Assembly (NCBI RefSeq): GCF_042678145.1
Contig: NZ_JBHUDG010000017.1
Coordinates: 1-64,000 of the forward strand
Reading direction: 5' to 3'
DNA: 64,000 nucleotides
Source: Pseudopedobacter beijingensis
GTDB lineage: Bacteria > Bacteroidota > Bacteroidia > Sphingobacteriales > Sphingobacteriaceae
The notes under the pieces were generated by a model. The model did not search any database, was not told the DNA's origin, and saw nothing but the letters and a program-made list of their open reading frames with translations. Position numbers and translations under genes: made by a program. Positions 1-8,878 of this stretch are shown here, piece after piece; position 1 is the first letter of the stretch, and each line of letters begins with the position of its first letter.

Positions 1-124
1 AGGTATGAGACCTCTGCTCAAAACTGGATGTCAATGCATTGGATGGCTTTTTGTGCCTTGTTCCTCAGAAAAATTAAGAAAATCAATAAAGTTTAAACAA
101 GTTCAATTTAAATTTCTGGATAAA

Positions 125-1849
125 GTGAAAATAAAAACAAAATTAACATTTGGTGTAGGACTGTTGTTTTTGATGATATTGCTATTGGCAATCGTTAGTG
201 GGTGGTATGTTAATCAGCTCAAAAAAGATACGAATAATATATTGGTAGCCAATTATAATACATTGCAATATTCTCGAAATATGTTGTTGGCATTGGAAGA
301 TGTTGGAAAGAATGGAGGAGCAATAAATATGTTCCAGATAAATCTGAATAAACAGAAAGAAAATGTAACAGAACAGGGAGAAAAGCAAGCAACAGAACAA
401 GTGATCAGGCATTTCTTTTTACTCAGAAAACAACCAGAAAATCTAAATCTGATTTCTGCCATCAGAAAAGATATCACAGAACTGATGCACTTGAATATGC
501 AGGCTATAGAAAGAAAAAGTGATATTGCAGATAATACGGCACAAAGGGCTATTGTGGTTATCTCGGTTTCAGGTACACTTTGCTTCCTTATAGCTTTTAT
601 CTTGCTTGTAAATCTGCCGTCCAATATTGCTAATCCTATATCTGAATTAACAGAAAGCATTAAACAAATTGCCAATCAGAACTATAAAAAAAGAGTCAAT
701 TTCGAAGGGCATAATGAGTTTGGCGAATTGGCAAAATCTTTTAATAGTATGGCTAAAAAGCTGGAAGAATATTCAGAAAGTAAGCTAGATAGGATATTGA
801 AGGAAAAAAAACGGATAGAAGCACTTATAGACAATATGCATGACCCTGTTATCGGTATAGATGAGAACAGACAAGTACTTTTTGTTAACGAAGAAGCACT
901 AAATATAACAGCGCTGAAAAAAGAAGAGTTTGTAGGAAAGCAGATAGAAGAAGTTGCAGCCGTAAATGACTTGGTTCGTGATATTATTAATCCGTATAGT
1001 AAGAACAAGTCGACAGAACCCTTGAAAATATTTGCAGATAATAAAGAAAGCTATTTCGAAAAAGAAGTTGTGGATATTAATATAGTGCCAACCGGAGAAG
1101 TAGAAACTCAACTTATCGGACAAGTTATCATCCTGAAAAATATTACCCCTTTTAAAGAAATGGATTTGGCCAAAACAAATTTCATGGGAACCGTTTCTCA
1201 TGAATTTAAAACACCAATAGCATCTATACAAATGGGGATTCAGTTATTAGAAAATACACAGATAGGACAATTGAATAATGAACAAAAAAATCTGTTATCA
1301 GGCATAAAAGAAGATACTAGTAGGTTACTGAAAATAACCGGAGAACTTCTTAATGTCACACAGGTAGAAAGTGGTTCCATACAAATAAATATGATTCCAT
1401 CGGAAATAAAACCAATAGTAGATTATGCGGTAAATGCCAATAAAGCTATGGCAGACCAAAAGCAGATAGCATTAAATGTCTGTATAGATGAGCAATTATC
1501 TATGGTTATGGCTGATAGCGAAAAAACGGCGTGGGTATTAACAAATCTTGTTTCCAATGCAATTCGTTATTCACATGAAAATTCAATTATTGTTATAAAA
1601 TCCGAACCTGTCGAAAATATGGTCCGGTTTTCGGTGAAAGATACAGGCAATGGAATAGAGCCGCAGTACCAAAGCAAGATTTTTGAACGTTATTTTCGTA
1701 TTCCCGGTTCTAAAAAAGAAGGTACAGGTTTAGGGTTGAGTATTAGTAAAGATTTTATAGAAGCGCAAGGAGGAAAGCTATCTGTGCAGAGTGAATATGG
1801 AGAGGGCAGTGTTTTTTCTTTTTTATTACAAAGTTCTATAAATATTTGA
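125..1849 (+). CDS. Sensor histidine kinase (HAMP-PAS-HisKA-HATPase)
   Basis: Membrane sensor kinase of a two-component system; no response regulator lies in the window. From the GTG at 125 it is 574 aa: a transmembrane helix at about residues 8-28, an extracytoplasmic stretch of about 110 residues, a second helix at about 142-163, a HAMP linker, a PAS domain (about 230-340), a dimerisation domain with HEFKTP (phospho-acceptor His at about residue 359), N box NLVSNAIRYS, and G boxes DTGNGIEP and GTGLGLSIS. The frame stays open to the left edge with an ATG at 5, but the extra 40 residues are Cys- and Lys-rich, unlike a kinase N terminus, and they precede the natural start of helix 1, so I prefer GTG 125. 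Similar kinases in Bacteroidota often sit beside kdp potassium-transport genes, but that neighbourhood is outside the window. Family is certain; the signal is unknown. Confidence 0.85.
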   Translation: MKIKTKLTFGVGLLFLMILLLAIVSGWYVNQLKKDTNNILVANYNTLQYSRNMLLALEDVGKNGGAINMFQINLNKQKENVTEQGEKQATEQVIRHFFLLRKQPENLNLISAIRKDITELMHLNMQAIERKSDIADNTAQRAIVVISVSGTLCFLIAFILLVNLPSNIANPISELTESIKQIANQNYKKRVNFEGHNEFGELAKSFNSMAKKLEEYSESKLDRILKEKKRIEALIDNMHDPVIGIDENRQVLFVNEEALNITALKKEEFVGKQIEEVAAVNDLVRDIINPYSKNKSTEPLKIFADNKESYFEKEVVDINIVPTGEVETQLIGQVIILKNITPFKEMDLAKTNFMGTVSHEFKTPIASIQMGIQLLENTQIGQLNNEQKNLLSGIKEDTSRLLKITGELLNVTQVESGSIQINMIPSEIKPIVDYAVNANKAMADQKQIALNVCIDEQLSMVMADSEKTAWVLTNLVSNAIRYSHENSIIVIKSEPVENMVRFSVKDTGNGIEPQYQSKIFERYFRIPGSKKEGTGLGLSISKDFIEAQGGKLSVQSEYGEGSVFSFLLQSSINI

Positions 1850-1888
1850 AGTGAGCACAAATGAACTTACTTTTAAGTAATCAGTATT

Positions 1889-1946
1889 AAACAACAGCGA
1901 AATCTTAATTATCAGGTGAGTATTGTAAAGTGTTCCGCTGTTGTTT
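1889..1946. terminator. Long-loop inverted repeat between convergent genes
   Basis: An 11-bp perfect inverted repeat (AAACAACAGCG at 1889-1899 and its complement at 1936-1946) lies between the ends of the kinase and sdhB. The right arm runs into TTTTAT on the plus strand. The 36-nt loop is long for an intrinsic terminator, so this is only a candidate bidirectional terminator. Confidence 0.35.
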
Positions 1947-1955
1947 TATAAAAAT

Positions 1956-2702
1956 CTATTTCTCTATTATTTTTCCTCGCATAAATTCAAAATTCATACG
2001 GGCAATATTCAATACAGATATTCCTTGCGGACATTCTACCTCACATGCTTCCGTATTGGTGCAATGCCCAAAATCCTCTTTATCCATAGCATTAACCATG
2101 TTTTTAATTCTATTAAGCCTTTCTTCTTTTCCCTGAGGAAGTTGTACCAGATGACTTATTTTAGCCGATGTAAACAAGGCCGCACTACCGTTTTTACAAG
2201 TTGCTACGCAGGCTCCGCACCCAATACAGGCGGCAGAATCAAAAGCCGATTCGGTAACCTCATGGGTAACGGGTAAAGCATGTGCATCGGGTGCCTGTCC
2301 GGTATTGACAGAAACATAACCACCAGAAGATATAATACGATCAAAGGCAGAGCGATCTACACTTAAGTCTTTACGTATAGGAAAAGCTTTGGATCTGAAA
2401 GGTTCTATAAACAAAGTATCACCATCATTAAAAGTTCTCATGTGTAGCTGGCAGGTTGTGGTATTCGCTAAAGGACCATGGGCAATACCATTAATCATTA
2501 AACCACATTGTCCGCAAATACCTTCTCGGCAATCATGATCAAAAGTAACCGGGTCATCTCCTTTAACAATGAGCTGTTCATTCAGAGTATCCAGCATTTC
2601 TAAAAAAGACATGTGCGGATTAACATCATCTAGTTTATATTCCTGCAATCGACCAGTTTCATGCTGGTTCTTTTGTCTCCATATTTTTAGTGTAAGTTTC
2701 AT
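1956..2702 (-). CDS. sdhB: Succinate dehydrogenase/fumarate reductase iron-sulfur subunit
   Basis: Electron-transfer subunit of respiratory complex II. It passes electrons from the SdhA flavin to the membrane quinone through three iron-sulfur clusters. The 248-aa protein has the plant-type [2Fe-2S] ligands (CREGICGQCG, then a fourth Cys in TTTCQLHM), then CIGCGACVATC and the CTNTEACEVECPQG segment for the [4Fe-4S] and [3Fe-4S] clusters. Length and motifs match the B-type enzyme of Bacteroidota and epsilon-proteobacteria. It is the last gene of the porin-transporter-sdhCAB operon, 11 bp after sdhA. Confidence 0.97.
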   Translation of the reverse strand: MKLTLKIWRQKNQHETGRLQEYKLDDVNPHMSFLEMLDTLNEQLIVKGDDPVTFDHDCREGICGQCGLMINGIAHGPLANTTTCQLHMRTFNDGDTLFIEPFRSKAFPIRKDLSVDRSAFDRIISSGGYVSVNTGQAPDAHALPVTHEVTESAFDSAACIGCGACVATCKNGSAALFTSAKISHLVQLPQGKEERLNRIKNMVNAMDKEDFGHCTNTEACEVECPQGISVLNIARMNFEFMRGKIIEK

Positions 2703-2713
2703 AGTAGGTGCTT

Positions 2714-4633
2714 TTATTTATAGCTTCTTACAATAGGTTTTACAAACTCAAAATTCAATTCTTCTTTATGTAAAACCGGATTTTCTGGCGATCCATTCCA
2801 TTGCCATGCAGATATAAACTGGTATTCGGCATCGTTACGCATGGCCTCACCATCTTCTGTTTGGTATTCTTCACGAAAATGGGCCCCACAAGATTCATTT
2901 CTGGTTAAAGCGTCATGACACATCAATTCACCTATCTCGAGATAATCGGCAACCCGACCTGCTTTTTCAAGTTCTGTATTGATAGAATTGATATCAGATG
3001 GTATTTTTACATTCTTGTAGAAGTCTTCACGAAGAGCTTTAATTTCTGAAATGGCTTTTTCTAAACCCTCTTTGCTACGGCTTAAACCGCAATAATCATA
3101 CAATATCTTACCTACAGTTTTGTGATAATGGTCTACAGTTTTTGTGCCATTGACGTCAATCAATTGTTTCAGTTTGGCTTTAACATTATTTTCTGCGGAT
3201 TCAAAAGCTGGTTGGTTACTATCTATTTTACCTGTGTGTATTTCGTTAGAAAGATAATTAGCAATAGTATAAGGCGCAATAAAATAACCATCTACAGAAG
3301 CTTGCAGGAGAGAGTTAGCTCCTAATCTATTCGCTCCATGATCAGCAAAATTAGCTTCACCTAAAGCAAATAACCCCGAAATTGTTGTCATCAATTCATA
3401 GTCTACCCAAAGTCCTCCCATAGAAAAGTGGGCAGAAGGAGAGATCATCATGGGGACTTCGTACGCATTGTATCCGGTAATCTTAAGATACATATCAAAC
3501 AGGTTTCCGTATTTTTCTTTAATCTTCTCTTTTCCCTGTTCTCTAATTGCTTTAGAGAAATCAAGATATACCGCATTTTTCAGCGGTCCAACTCCGTGGC
3601 CGGCATCAATGCGTTCTTTGGCTGCCCGGGATGAAATATCACGCGGAGCCAAGTTTCCAAAAGCAGGATATCTTCTTTCTAAATAATAATCTCTTTCTTC
3701 TTCGGGTATTTGATTAGCTTCCCGTTTTTCATCTTTATTTTTAGGAACCCAAATTCGACCATCATTACGTAACGATTCGGACATTAAGGTTAGTTTAGAC
3801 TGATAATCTCCAGATTGTGGGAGAGAGGTGGGGTGTATTTGTATCCAGCTCGGGCTGGCCATAAAAGCCCCCTTTTTATGGGCTCTCCAAATGGCAGAAC
3901 CATTACATCCCATAGCCAGGGTAGAGAGAAAATAAATTTTACCATAACCTCCGGTGGCTAAGACTACAGCATGGGCAGCATGACGCTCAATTTCACCTGT
4001 ATCTAAGTTACGCGCTATAATTCCGCGGGCTTTCCCATCAACAACTACCAAATCCAGCATTTCATGTCGGGCATACAGTTTTACTGTTTTTTTCTCTACC
4101 TGACGCATTAACGCTTGGTAAGATCCTAAGAGTAATTGTTGTCCGGTTTGACCTCTGGAATAAAAGGTTCTGCTTACCTGTACCCCTCCAAAAGAACGAT
4201 TGTTTAAATAACCGCCATATTCTCTTCCAAAAGGAACACCTTGTGCAACAGCCTGATCTATTAAATTTAAAGAACATTCTGCCATACGGTAAACATTGGC
4301 TTCGCGAGAACGGAAGTCGCCCCCTTTAAGCGTATCTACAAACATACGGTAAACACTGTCCCCATCATTTTTATAGTTTTTTGCTGCATTTACACCACCC
4401 TGTGCGGCTACAGAATGTGCTCTTCTTGGACTGTCCTGAAAACAGAATGATTTAATGTTGTATCCCATTTCGCCAAGAGATGCTGCAACAGATGCTCCGG
4501 CTAAACCAGTACCTACCACAATAATATCCAGTTTTTTACGGTTTGCAGGATTCACCAGTTTGGCTTTCTTTTTATAGTTTTCCCATTTATGTTCTAGCGG
4601 ACCATCAGGGATGTTTGCATGTAGTTTCATCAT
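2714..4633 (-). CDS. sdhA: Succinate dehydrogenase flavoprotein subunit
   Basis: Catalytic subunit that oxidises succinate to fumarate at a covalently bound FAD on the cytoplasmic face. At 639 aa it has the N-terminal dinucleotide-binding fold (VVGTGLAGASVAASLGEMG), the flavinylation segment AHSVAAQGGVNAAKNY, the substrate-loop region HPTSLP, and the C-terminal FAD motif HGANRLGANSLLQ. The long C-terminal helical domain carries the conserved HFREE. It starts 7 bp after sdhC and ends 11 bp before sdhB. The initiator is one of two consecutive Met codons. Confidence 0.97.
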   Translation of the reverse strand: MMKLHANIPDGPLEHKWENYKKKAKLVNPANRKKLDIIVVGTGLAGASVAASLGEMGYNIKSFCFQDSPRRAHSVAAQGGVNAAKNYKNDGDSVYRMFVDTLKGGDFRSREANVYRMAECSLNLIDQAVAQGVPFGREYGGYLNNRSFGGVQVSRTFYSRGQTGQQLLLGSYQALMRQVEKKTVKLYARHEMLDLVVVDGKARGIIARNLDTGEIERHAAHAVVLATGGYGKIYFLSTLAMGCNGSAIWRAHKKGAFMASPSWIQIHPTSLPQSGDYQSKLTLMSESLRNDGRIWVPKNKDEKREANQIPEEERDYYLERRYPAFGNLAPRDISSRAAKERIDAGHGVGPLKNAVYLDFSKAIREQGKEKIKEKYGNLFDMYLKITGYNAYEVPMMISPSAHFSMGGLWVDYELMTTISGLFALGEANFADHGANRLGANSLLQASVDGYFIAPYTIANYLSNEIHTGKIDSNQPAFESAENNVKAKLKQLIDVNGTKTVDHYHKTVGKILYDYCGLSRSKEGLEKAISEIKALREDFYKNVKIPSDINSINTELEKAGRVADYLEIGELMCHDALTRNESCGAHFREEYQTEDGEAMRNDAEYQFISAWQWNGSPENPVLHKEELNFEFVKPIVRSYK

Positions 4634-4640
4634 CAGTAAA

Positions 4641-5297
4641 TTATTTCATGGTGAAAAAAATGTATATAGGCATTAAAGCAAAACCTGTACATACAATTAT
4701 TGAAAAAGCATATCCGATGTATTTTACCCATCTGACATATTTAGGATGATAAAGTCCAAAGGAGCGGAATGCACTGGAAATACCATGTAGCAGATGGTAG
4801 CACAGCGCTATCATAGCTATAACATAAATAACTACATACCAGCCTTCCTGAAAAGTGGTGACTACAATCTGGTAAAGATCTTTTTGCCCCTGTTCATCTA
4901 AAGGCATCTCTCCAAATTTATAAACGTACCAGAAATTCTTGAAGTGAATCACTAAAAATATCAGGATAATAGTACCCAATATACCCATGTTACGGCTATA
5001 CCATTTACTCGCTCTTTTTCTTTTATCGTATTGGTAAGGGGTAGATGCCTTTTTATTTTTAGAAGTGATGATAATAGAATCTACCACATGTATAATAATA
5101 CTCAGATACAAGATATAAGATACTAATTTTATGAGGGCATTGCCCGATAATAAGTGCGAATACCAGTTAAACTGGATACGGGCCTCTTCTGCCGGAAGAA
5201 ACAATTGGAGATTCCCCAATAGGTGGATAGTTAAAAAGAAACACAGGAATAACCCGGTTAAACCCATGATCATCTTACGTGATAATGTTGTCAGCAT
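4641..5297 (-). CDS. sdhC: Succinate dehydrogenase cytochrome b558 subunit
   Basis: Single-polypeptide diheme membrane anchor of B-type complex II that accepts electrons from SdhB and reduces menaquinone. The 218-aa sequence has five hydrophobic helices with histidines in the expected places for heme ligation (TIHLLGN in helix 1, IIIHVVDS in helix 2, LVIHFKNFW, and CYHLLHGISSAF). There is no SdhD, as expected for this enzyme type. It lies 13 bp after the dicarboxylate transporter and 7 bp before sdhA, so translation is probably coordinated. Confidence 0.95.
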   Translation of the reverse strand: MLTTLSRKMIMGLTGLFLCFFLTIHLLGNLQLFLPAEEARIQFNWYSHLLSGNALIKLVSYILYLSIIIHVVDSIIITSKNKKASTPYQYDKRKRASKWYSRNMGILGTIILIFLVIHFKNFWYVYKFGEMPLDEQGQKDLYQIVVTTFQEGWYVVIYVIAMIALCYHLLHGISSAFRSFGLYHPKYVRWVKYIGYAFSIIVCTGFALMPIYIFFTMK

Positions 5298-5310
5298 ATA
5301 TAGTAGATTT

Positions 5311-6741
5311 TTAATAATAACCTATAACTTTCATCCATAAACCACCAATTCCCATGTAAATAATGAGAAGGACAATACCTATTTCCAATCCACGTAACCA
5401 CCATGCTTTAAGATCAACATACCCGCTACCAAAAAAAACCGGAGCAGGACCGTGTCCATAATGGGTTAATACACCATAAATAGATCCCATAAAGCCCAGC
5501 ATCATCGCCAATAACATGGGGGGAATGCCTAAAGAAACACCAACACCTAGTAAGGCGGCATACATGGCAGCAACATGTGCGGTAGCGCTGGCAAATATGT
5601 AATGGCTGAAAAAGTAAACAAGAACGATAACAGGAAATGCAATCGACCAATCCAGATCTCCAATTTTTACACGTATCAATTCGCTAAACCAACCTATAAA
5701 ACCCAATTCGTTAAGCGAACTGGCCATCATAACCAATACGGCAAACCATACAATGGTATCCCACGCACCTTTTTCTGATTTTACGTCTTCCCAGGTAAGT
5801 ACAGACGTTAAAAGTAAAAGTGATAGACCAATAAAGGCGGTTGTTGTAGCATCTATAGATAATGTATCTCCTAAAATCCACAAACCTAAAAGTACCACAA
5901 AAGCGAGCATCATCAGCCATTCGTTTTTTGTCATAGGTCCCATTTCTTTGAGCTTTTCTGAGGCTACTTTTGGTGCGTCACCTGTCTTTTTTAATTCAGG
6001 TGGATAAAGTTTATATAATACCAAAGGAACAATAATGAAAGCAGCCAATCCAGGTATTAGACCTGCTGCTGCCCATGACATCCACGTAATGTTGATACCT
6101 AAATTTGCTGCAAATTTCTGACACATAGGATTGCTCGCAGTTCCGGTTAAAAACATAGAGGAAGTAATCAAGTTCATATAATAACTATTGAGCGTAAGGA
6201 ATGAACCTAATTTTCTATGGGTACTGGCATCGTCAGGAACAGAGCCAAAGTTCATAGACATAGATTTCATGATCGGATAAATAATACCGCCACCTCTGGC
6301 TGTATTACTTGGTATAGCAGGGGCTAAACATAAATCTGCTAAGCCCAATCCGTAAGCTAAGCCTAAAGAGCTCTTCCCAAATATTTTGATGAAAAGAAAA
6401 GCTATCCGGTTTCCTAATCCTGTTTTAATAAAACCCCGGGCAATAAAAAAGGAAATACCAATTAACCAGATAACTTTATCACCAAAGCCACTTAAAGCTT
6501 TAACAATAGACGCACTGGGGTTACCGGGAGCTAATACTTGTGTGATTGCGGTAAAGGCCACTGCCAGCATACACATGGTTCCCATGGGGGCAGCTTTGAG
6601 AATAATACCAAAAATGGTAGCCGCAAAAATAGCAAACAAATGCCAGGCATTTTCTTTAACACCTTCCGGTGCTGGAATCAGCCATAAAACAATGGCTATA
6701 AGCAGCGTTATTCCTGCATTCTTAATGTTTATTTCTTTCAT
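5311..6741 (-). CDS. DASS/SLC13-family di- or tricarboxylate transporter
   Basis: Inner-membrane anion symporter or exchanger of the divalent anion:Na+ symporter family (CitT / 2-oxoglutarate-malate translocator branch). At 476 aa it has about 12 hydrophobic segments and both signature Ser-Asn-Thr-like hairpin motifs: PSNTARGGGIIYP in the first half and TGTASNPM before the midpoint, with a C-terminal FASATAH segment. Its position between an outer-membrane porin (33 bp upstream) and sdhC (13 bp downstream) points to succinate, fumarate, malate or 2-oxoglutarate as substrate, feeding complex II. Family is secure; the exact substrate is inferred from context. Confidence 0.92.
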   Translation of the reverse strand: MKEINIKNAGITLLIAIVLWLIPAPEGVKENAWHLFAIFAATIFGIILKAAPMGTMCMLAVAFTAITQVLAPGNPSASIVKALSGFGDKVIWLIGISFFIARGFIKTGLGNRIAFLFIKIFGKSSLGLAYGLGLADLCLAPAIPSNTARGGGIIYPIMKSMSMNFGSVPDDASTHRKLGSFLTLNSYYMNLITSSMFLTGTASNPMCQKFAANLGINITWMSWAAAGLIPGLAAFIIVPLVLYKLYPPELKKTGDAPKVASEKLKEMGPMTKNEWLMMLAFVVLLGLWILGDTLSIDATTTAFIGLSLLLLTSVLTWEDVKSEKGAWDTIVWFAVLVMMASSLNELGFIGWFSELIRVKIGDLDWSIAFPVIVLVYFFSHYIFASATAHVAAMYAALLGVGVSLGIPPMLLAMMLGFMGSIYGVLTHYGHGPAPVFFGSGYVDLKAWWLRGLEIGIVLLIIYMGIGGLWMKVIGYY

Positions 6742-6773
6742 AAGGTATAGAGGTTATTGGTGAAGTTTTTTAT

Positions 6774-7910
6774 TTAAAATCTGGTTTGAACCTGTACAAT
6801 CATCAAATTTCCGTTATAAGTGTTGGTATTGATGATTTGGGTTTTATAACGATCTATTTGCATTCCCAATTGAATACGGGCGCCATAATCCTTAAGAAAC
6901 TCTAACCCAACCATTGGGGTGTAGGTTTGTCTTGCATTGGAAGCCTGATGAAAGTTAGGGTCAAGATATTCGTATCTGCATGATGCTTCTATAGAACTTA
7001 GGTTTTTATGCTTGATTTCATACCTGAAGTTGGGTAAAACATATATTCCGCGAATACGATAATCATCCAGATTCCCCGGATTATTTTGCGCCATGTAAAG
7101 TGTATGGTTAATGGCTTGTTTTCCTTCGACCTGAATGTCGAAAGACCATTTATGAGACAATGGTATTTTTCCTGTTGCATCTATTCCCCAGGCGTAAGCA
7201 GTGCCGGGTTCAACTTCTGCAAGACCTCCATTTAAGCCGAGGTTAACATTATATTTTTTGGATAGTACAGCCACTGTTCTTGCCATATAGTGTTTGCCGC
7301 TATTATTATCAGAAATCTGGTTTTTTCCATTTCCATTCACCACAGAAACTGCATATTGTACCGGAAGTTTTCCAATATTTGCCCGCCCACCCGCAGAAAT
7401 ACCTATTTGGAAACTTGTCCATCCGATTTTACCAAACTCACTGTATTGATTAGACCAGTCTAATGACTTGATAATGTCTACAGGATGTGTTTCTTCGATT
7501 CCAAACCAGGGTCTGAATTGACCAACGGTAAAAGCCAATTTAGGACTAAAGGTGTATTTTAAATAGGCATTTTCAAGCACTTTGGTTTTAGGGTCAGATT
7601 TAAAATCAGCCAGATTAATCAAAGCAACAACTTCTGTCCGTTCGCTGATAGCGGCCTGCATTTGCGCCCGCATGTATTTGATGGAAAAGGAATTGCTGGT
7701 TATTTTTCCCTGATCGTGATGTAATCCGGTCACATCTACACCATCATTTAAGCTGGTGGTAAAACGACTTTGAAATAGCCCTTTGAATCTGAAAGTGGGA
7801 TATTTATCAAAGCTTTGTCCCCAGGTACTATCTGGGACCTGTGCATTGGAGTTAAAAAATATGCTCAGACAAAAAAATGTCAAAAAGCAGGTTAGTAAGG
7901 TTTTCTTCAT
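6774..7910 (-). CDS. Outer-membrane porin, OprP/OprO-like beta-barrel
   Basis: 378-aa protein with a signal peptide (hydrophobic core to about residue 20, cleavage after NSNA) and alternating amphipathic strands ending in QVQTRF, a C-terminal Phe typical of beta-barrel proteins. Motifs shared with phosphate-selective-porin-like proteins of Bacteroidota include KYMRAQMQAAISERTE, the AYLKYTFSPKLAFTVGQF segment and FGIEE. It is the first gene of the operon with the DASS transporter and sdhCAB, so it may conduct dicarboxylates across the outer membrane, although the family includes anion and polyphosphate porins. Barrel assignment is strong; specificity is inferred. Confidence 0.85.
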   Translation of the reverse strand: MKKTLLTCFLTFFCLSIFFNSNAQVPDSTWGQSFDKYPTFRFKGLFQSRFTTSLNDGVDVTGLHHDQGKITSNSFSIKYMRAQMQAAISERTEVVALINLADFKSDPKTKVLENAYLKYTFSPKLAFTVGQFRPWFGIEETHPVDIIKSLDWSNQYSEFGKIGWTSFQIGISAGGRANIGKLPVQYAVSVVNGNGKNQISDNNSGKHYMARTVAVLSKKYNVNLGLNGGLAEVEPGTAYAWGIDATGKIPLSHKWSFDIQVEGKQAINHTLYMAQNNPGNLDDYRIRGIYVLPNFRYEIKHKNLSSIEASCRYEYLDPNFHQASNARQTYTPMVGLEFLKDYGARIQLGMQIDRYKTQIINTNTYNGNLMIVQVQTRF

Positions 7911-7990
7911 AGATGGTTTGTTGAACTTTTGTTAAGTATAACGTAAACTACAAAGAAAAGTTTCTGGAAGGATAAAAAGTACTTAGAAAA

Positions 7991-8698
7991 TCAACCTTTA
8001 TTTTGGTATGTTCCGAATATTTTATCCCATATATTGGTATAGAAACCAAAATTACAATCAGGTTCCCGATGGTGTGTATGGTGAAAATTAGATGTACCCA
8101 AAAAACGGATTATTGGAGTGTTTTTAAGAAAATTCATTGAAAAAGGTTCGAAACCAAGATGTCCTATGACACCGAACAAGACATTTAAAGAAAGATAAAT
8201 GATAATAGCATAAATGTTAAATGGACAAACCAGTATTAATATTAACCACAGCATCCCGAATCCTATTGTTTCTAATGGGTGTAGTACAAAAAGATCAATT
8301 GGTTTAGGATCTATAGCTTCGTGATGTAACAAATGGATTTGCTTATATAGAAAAGTACGGTGAATGAGTAAATGGAAAATATACATCAGAAAATCCATAG
8401 CCAAAAATAGAATTAAAAGATCTGTGATAATGGATAAAGAAAGGTCAAACTGTAAGATAATAAAGTTTTGCTTCCATAGAATATATCCTATAAGTGTAAT
8501 AATGGTGTTGATAAAAACAGTAACCAAGCAAAACAAAATATCTTTTCTGGTTGGGTGTTTTACTGTATGATGGTAAGCTTTAATCACGATATGACCAAAA
8601 ACCAGAGCAAGTAAACAAACTATCAGGTTTTCTAGTAAAAAAATAAAAAACAGTTCAGGGTAACTAAAAAAATCAAGTTTTCTTAAAAGGATATCCAT
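7991..8698 (-). CDS. Membrane fatty-acid hydroxylase/sterol desaturase superfamily protein
   Basis: 235-aa integral membrane di-iron oxygenase. Four to five hydrophobic segments bracket the histidine boxes HLLIHR, HLLHHE and HTHH (within FHHTHHREPDCNFG), which supply the eight or so iron ligands of the superfamily. The DCNFGFYTNIWDKIFGTY ending is the usual C-terminal signature. In Sphingobacteriaceae such enzymes may hydroxylate lipid chains such as sphingolipids or fatty acids; the substrate here is unknown. It lies 80 bp upstream of the porin on the same strand but looks like a separate transcription unit. Confidence 0.88.
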   Translation of the reverse strand: MDILLRKLDFFSYPELFFIFLLENLIVCLLALVFGHIVIKAYHHTVKHPTRKDILFCLVTVFINTIITLIGYILWKQNFIILQFDLSLSIITDLLILFLAMDFLMYIFHLLIHRTFLYKQIHLLHHEAIDPKPIDLFVLHPLETIGFGMLWLILILVCPFNIYAIIIYLSLNVLFGVIGHLGFEPFSMNFLKNTPIIRFLGTSNFHHTHHREPDCNFGFYTNIWDKIFGTYQNKG

Positions 8699-8878
8699 TA
8701 TTTGACCACATCAGATTTGCTAACAACAAATACTATTCAGTTTGGTGTACAAGTAAAAAATAAACAGCGCAATCCGTAACAAATTACTTCATAATTTTTA
8801 TACTGTTTACAGAATACCTAAATTTAATTTTATAAGTCTACTGAATTTATTTCTAACAAAAACCAAAATTAGTAAATA

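Noticed and set aside
5..124. N-terminal extension of the histidine kinase from ATG 5
   Set aside because: Composition does not fit the protein, and the membrane helix starts naturally at GTG 125. The frame is open to the left edge, so I cannot fully exclude a longer form.
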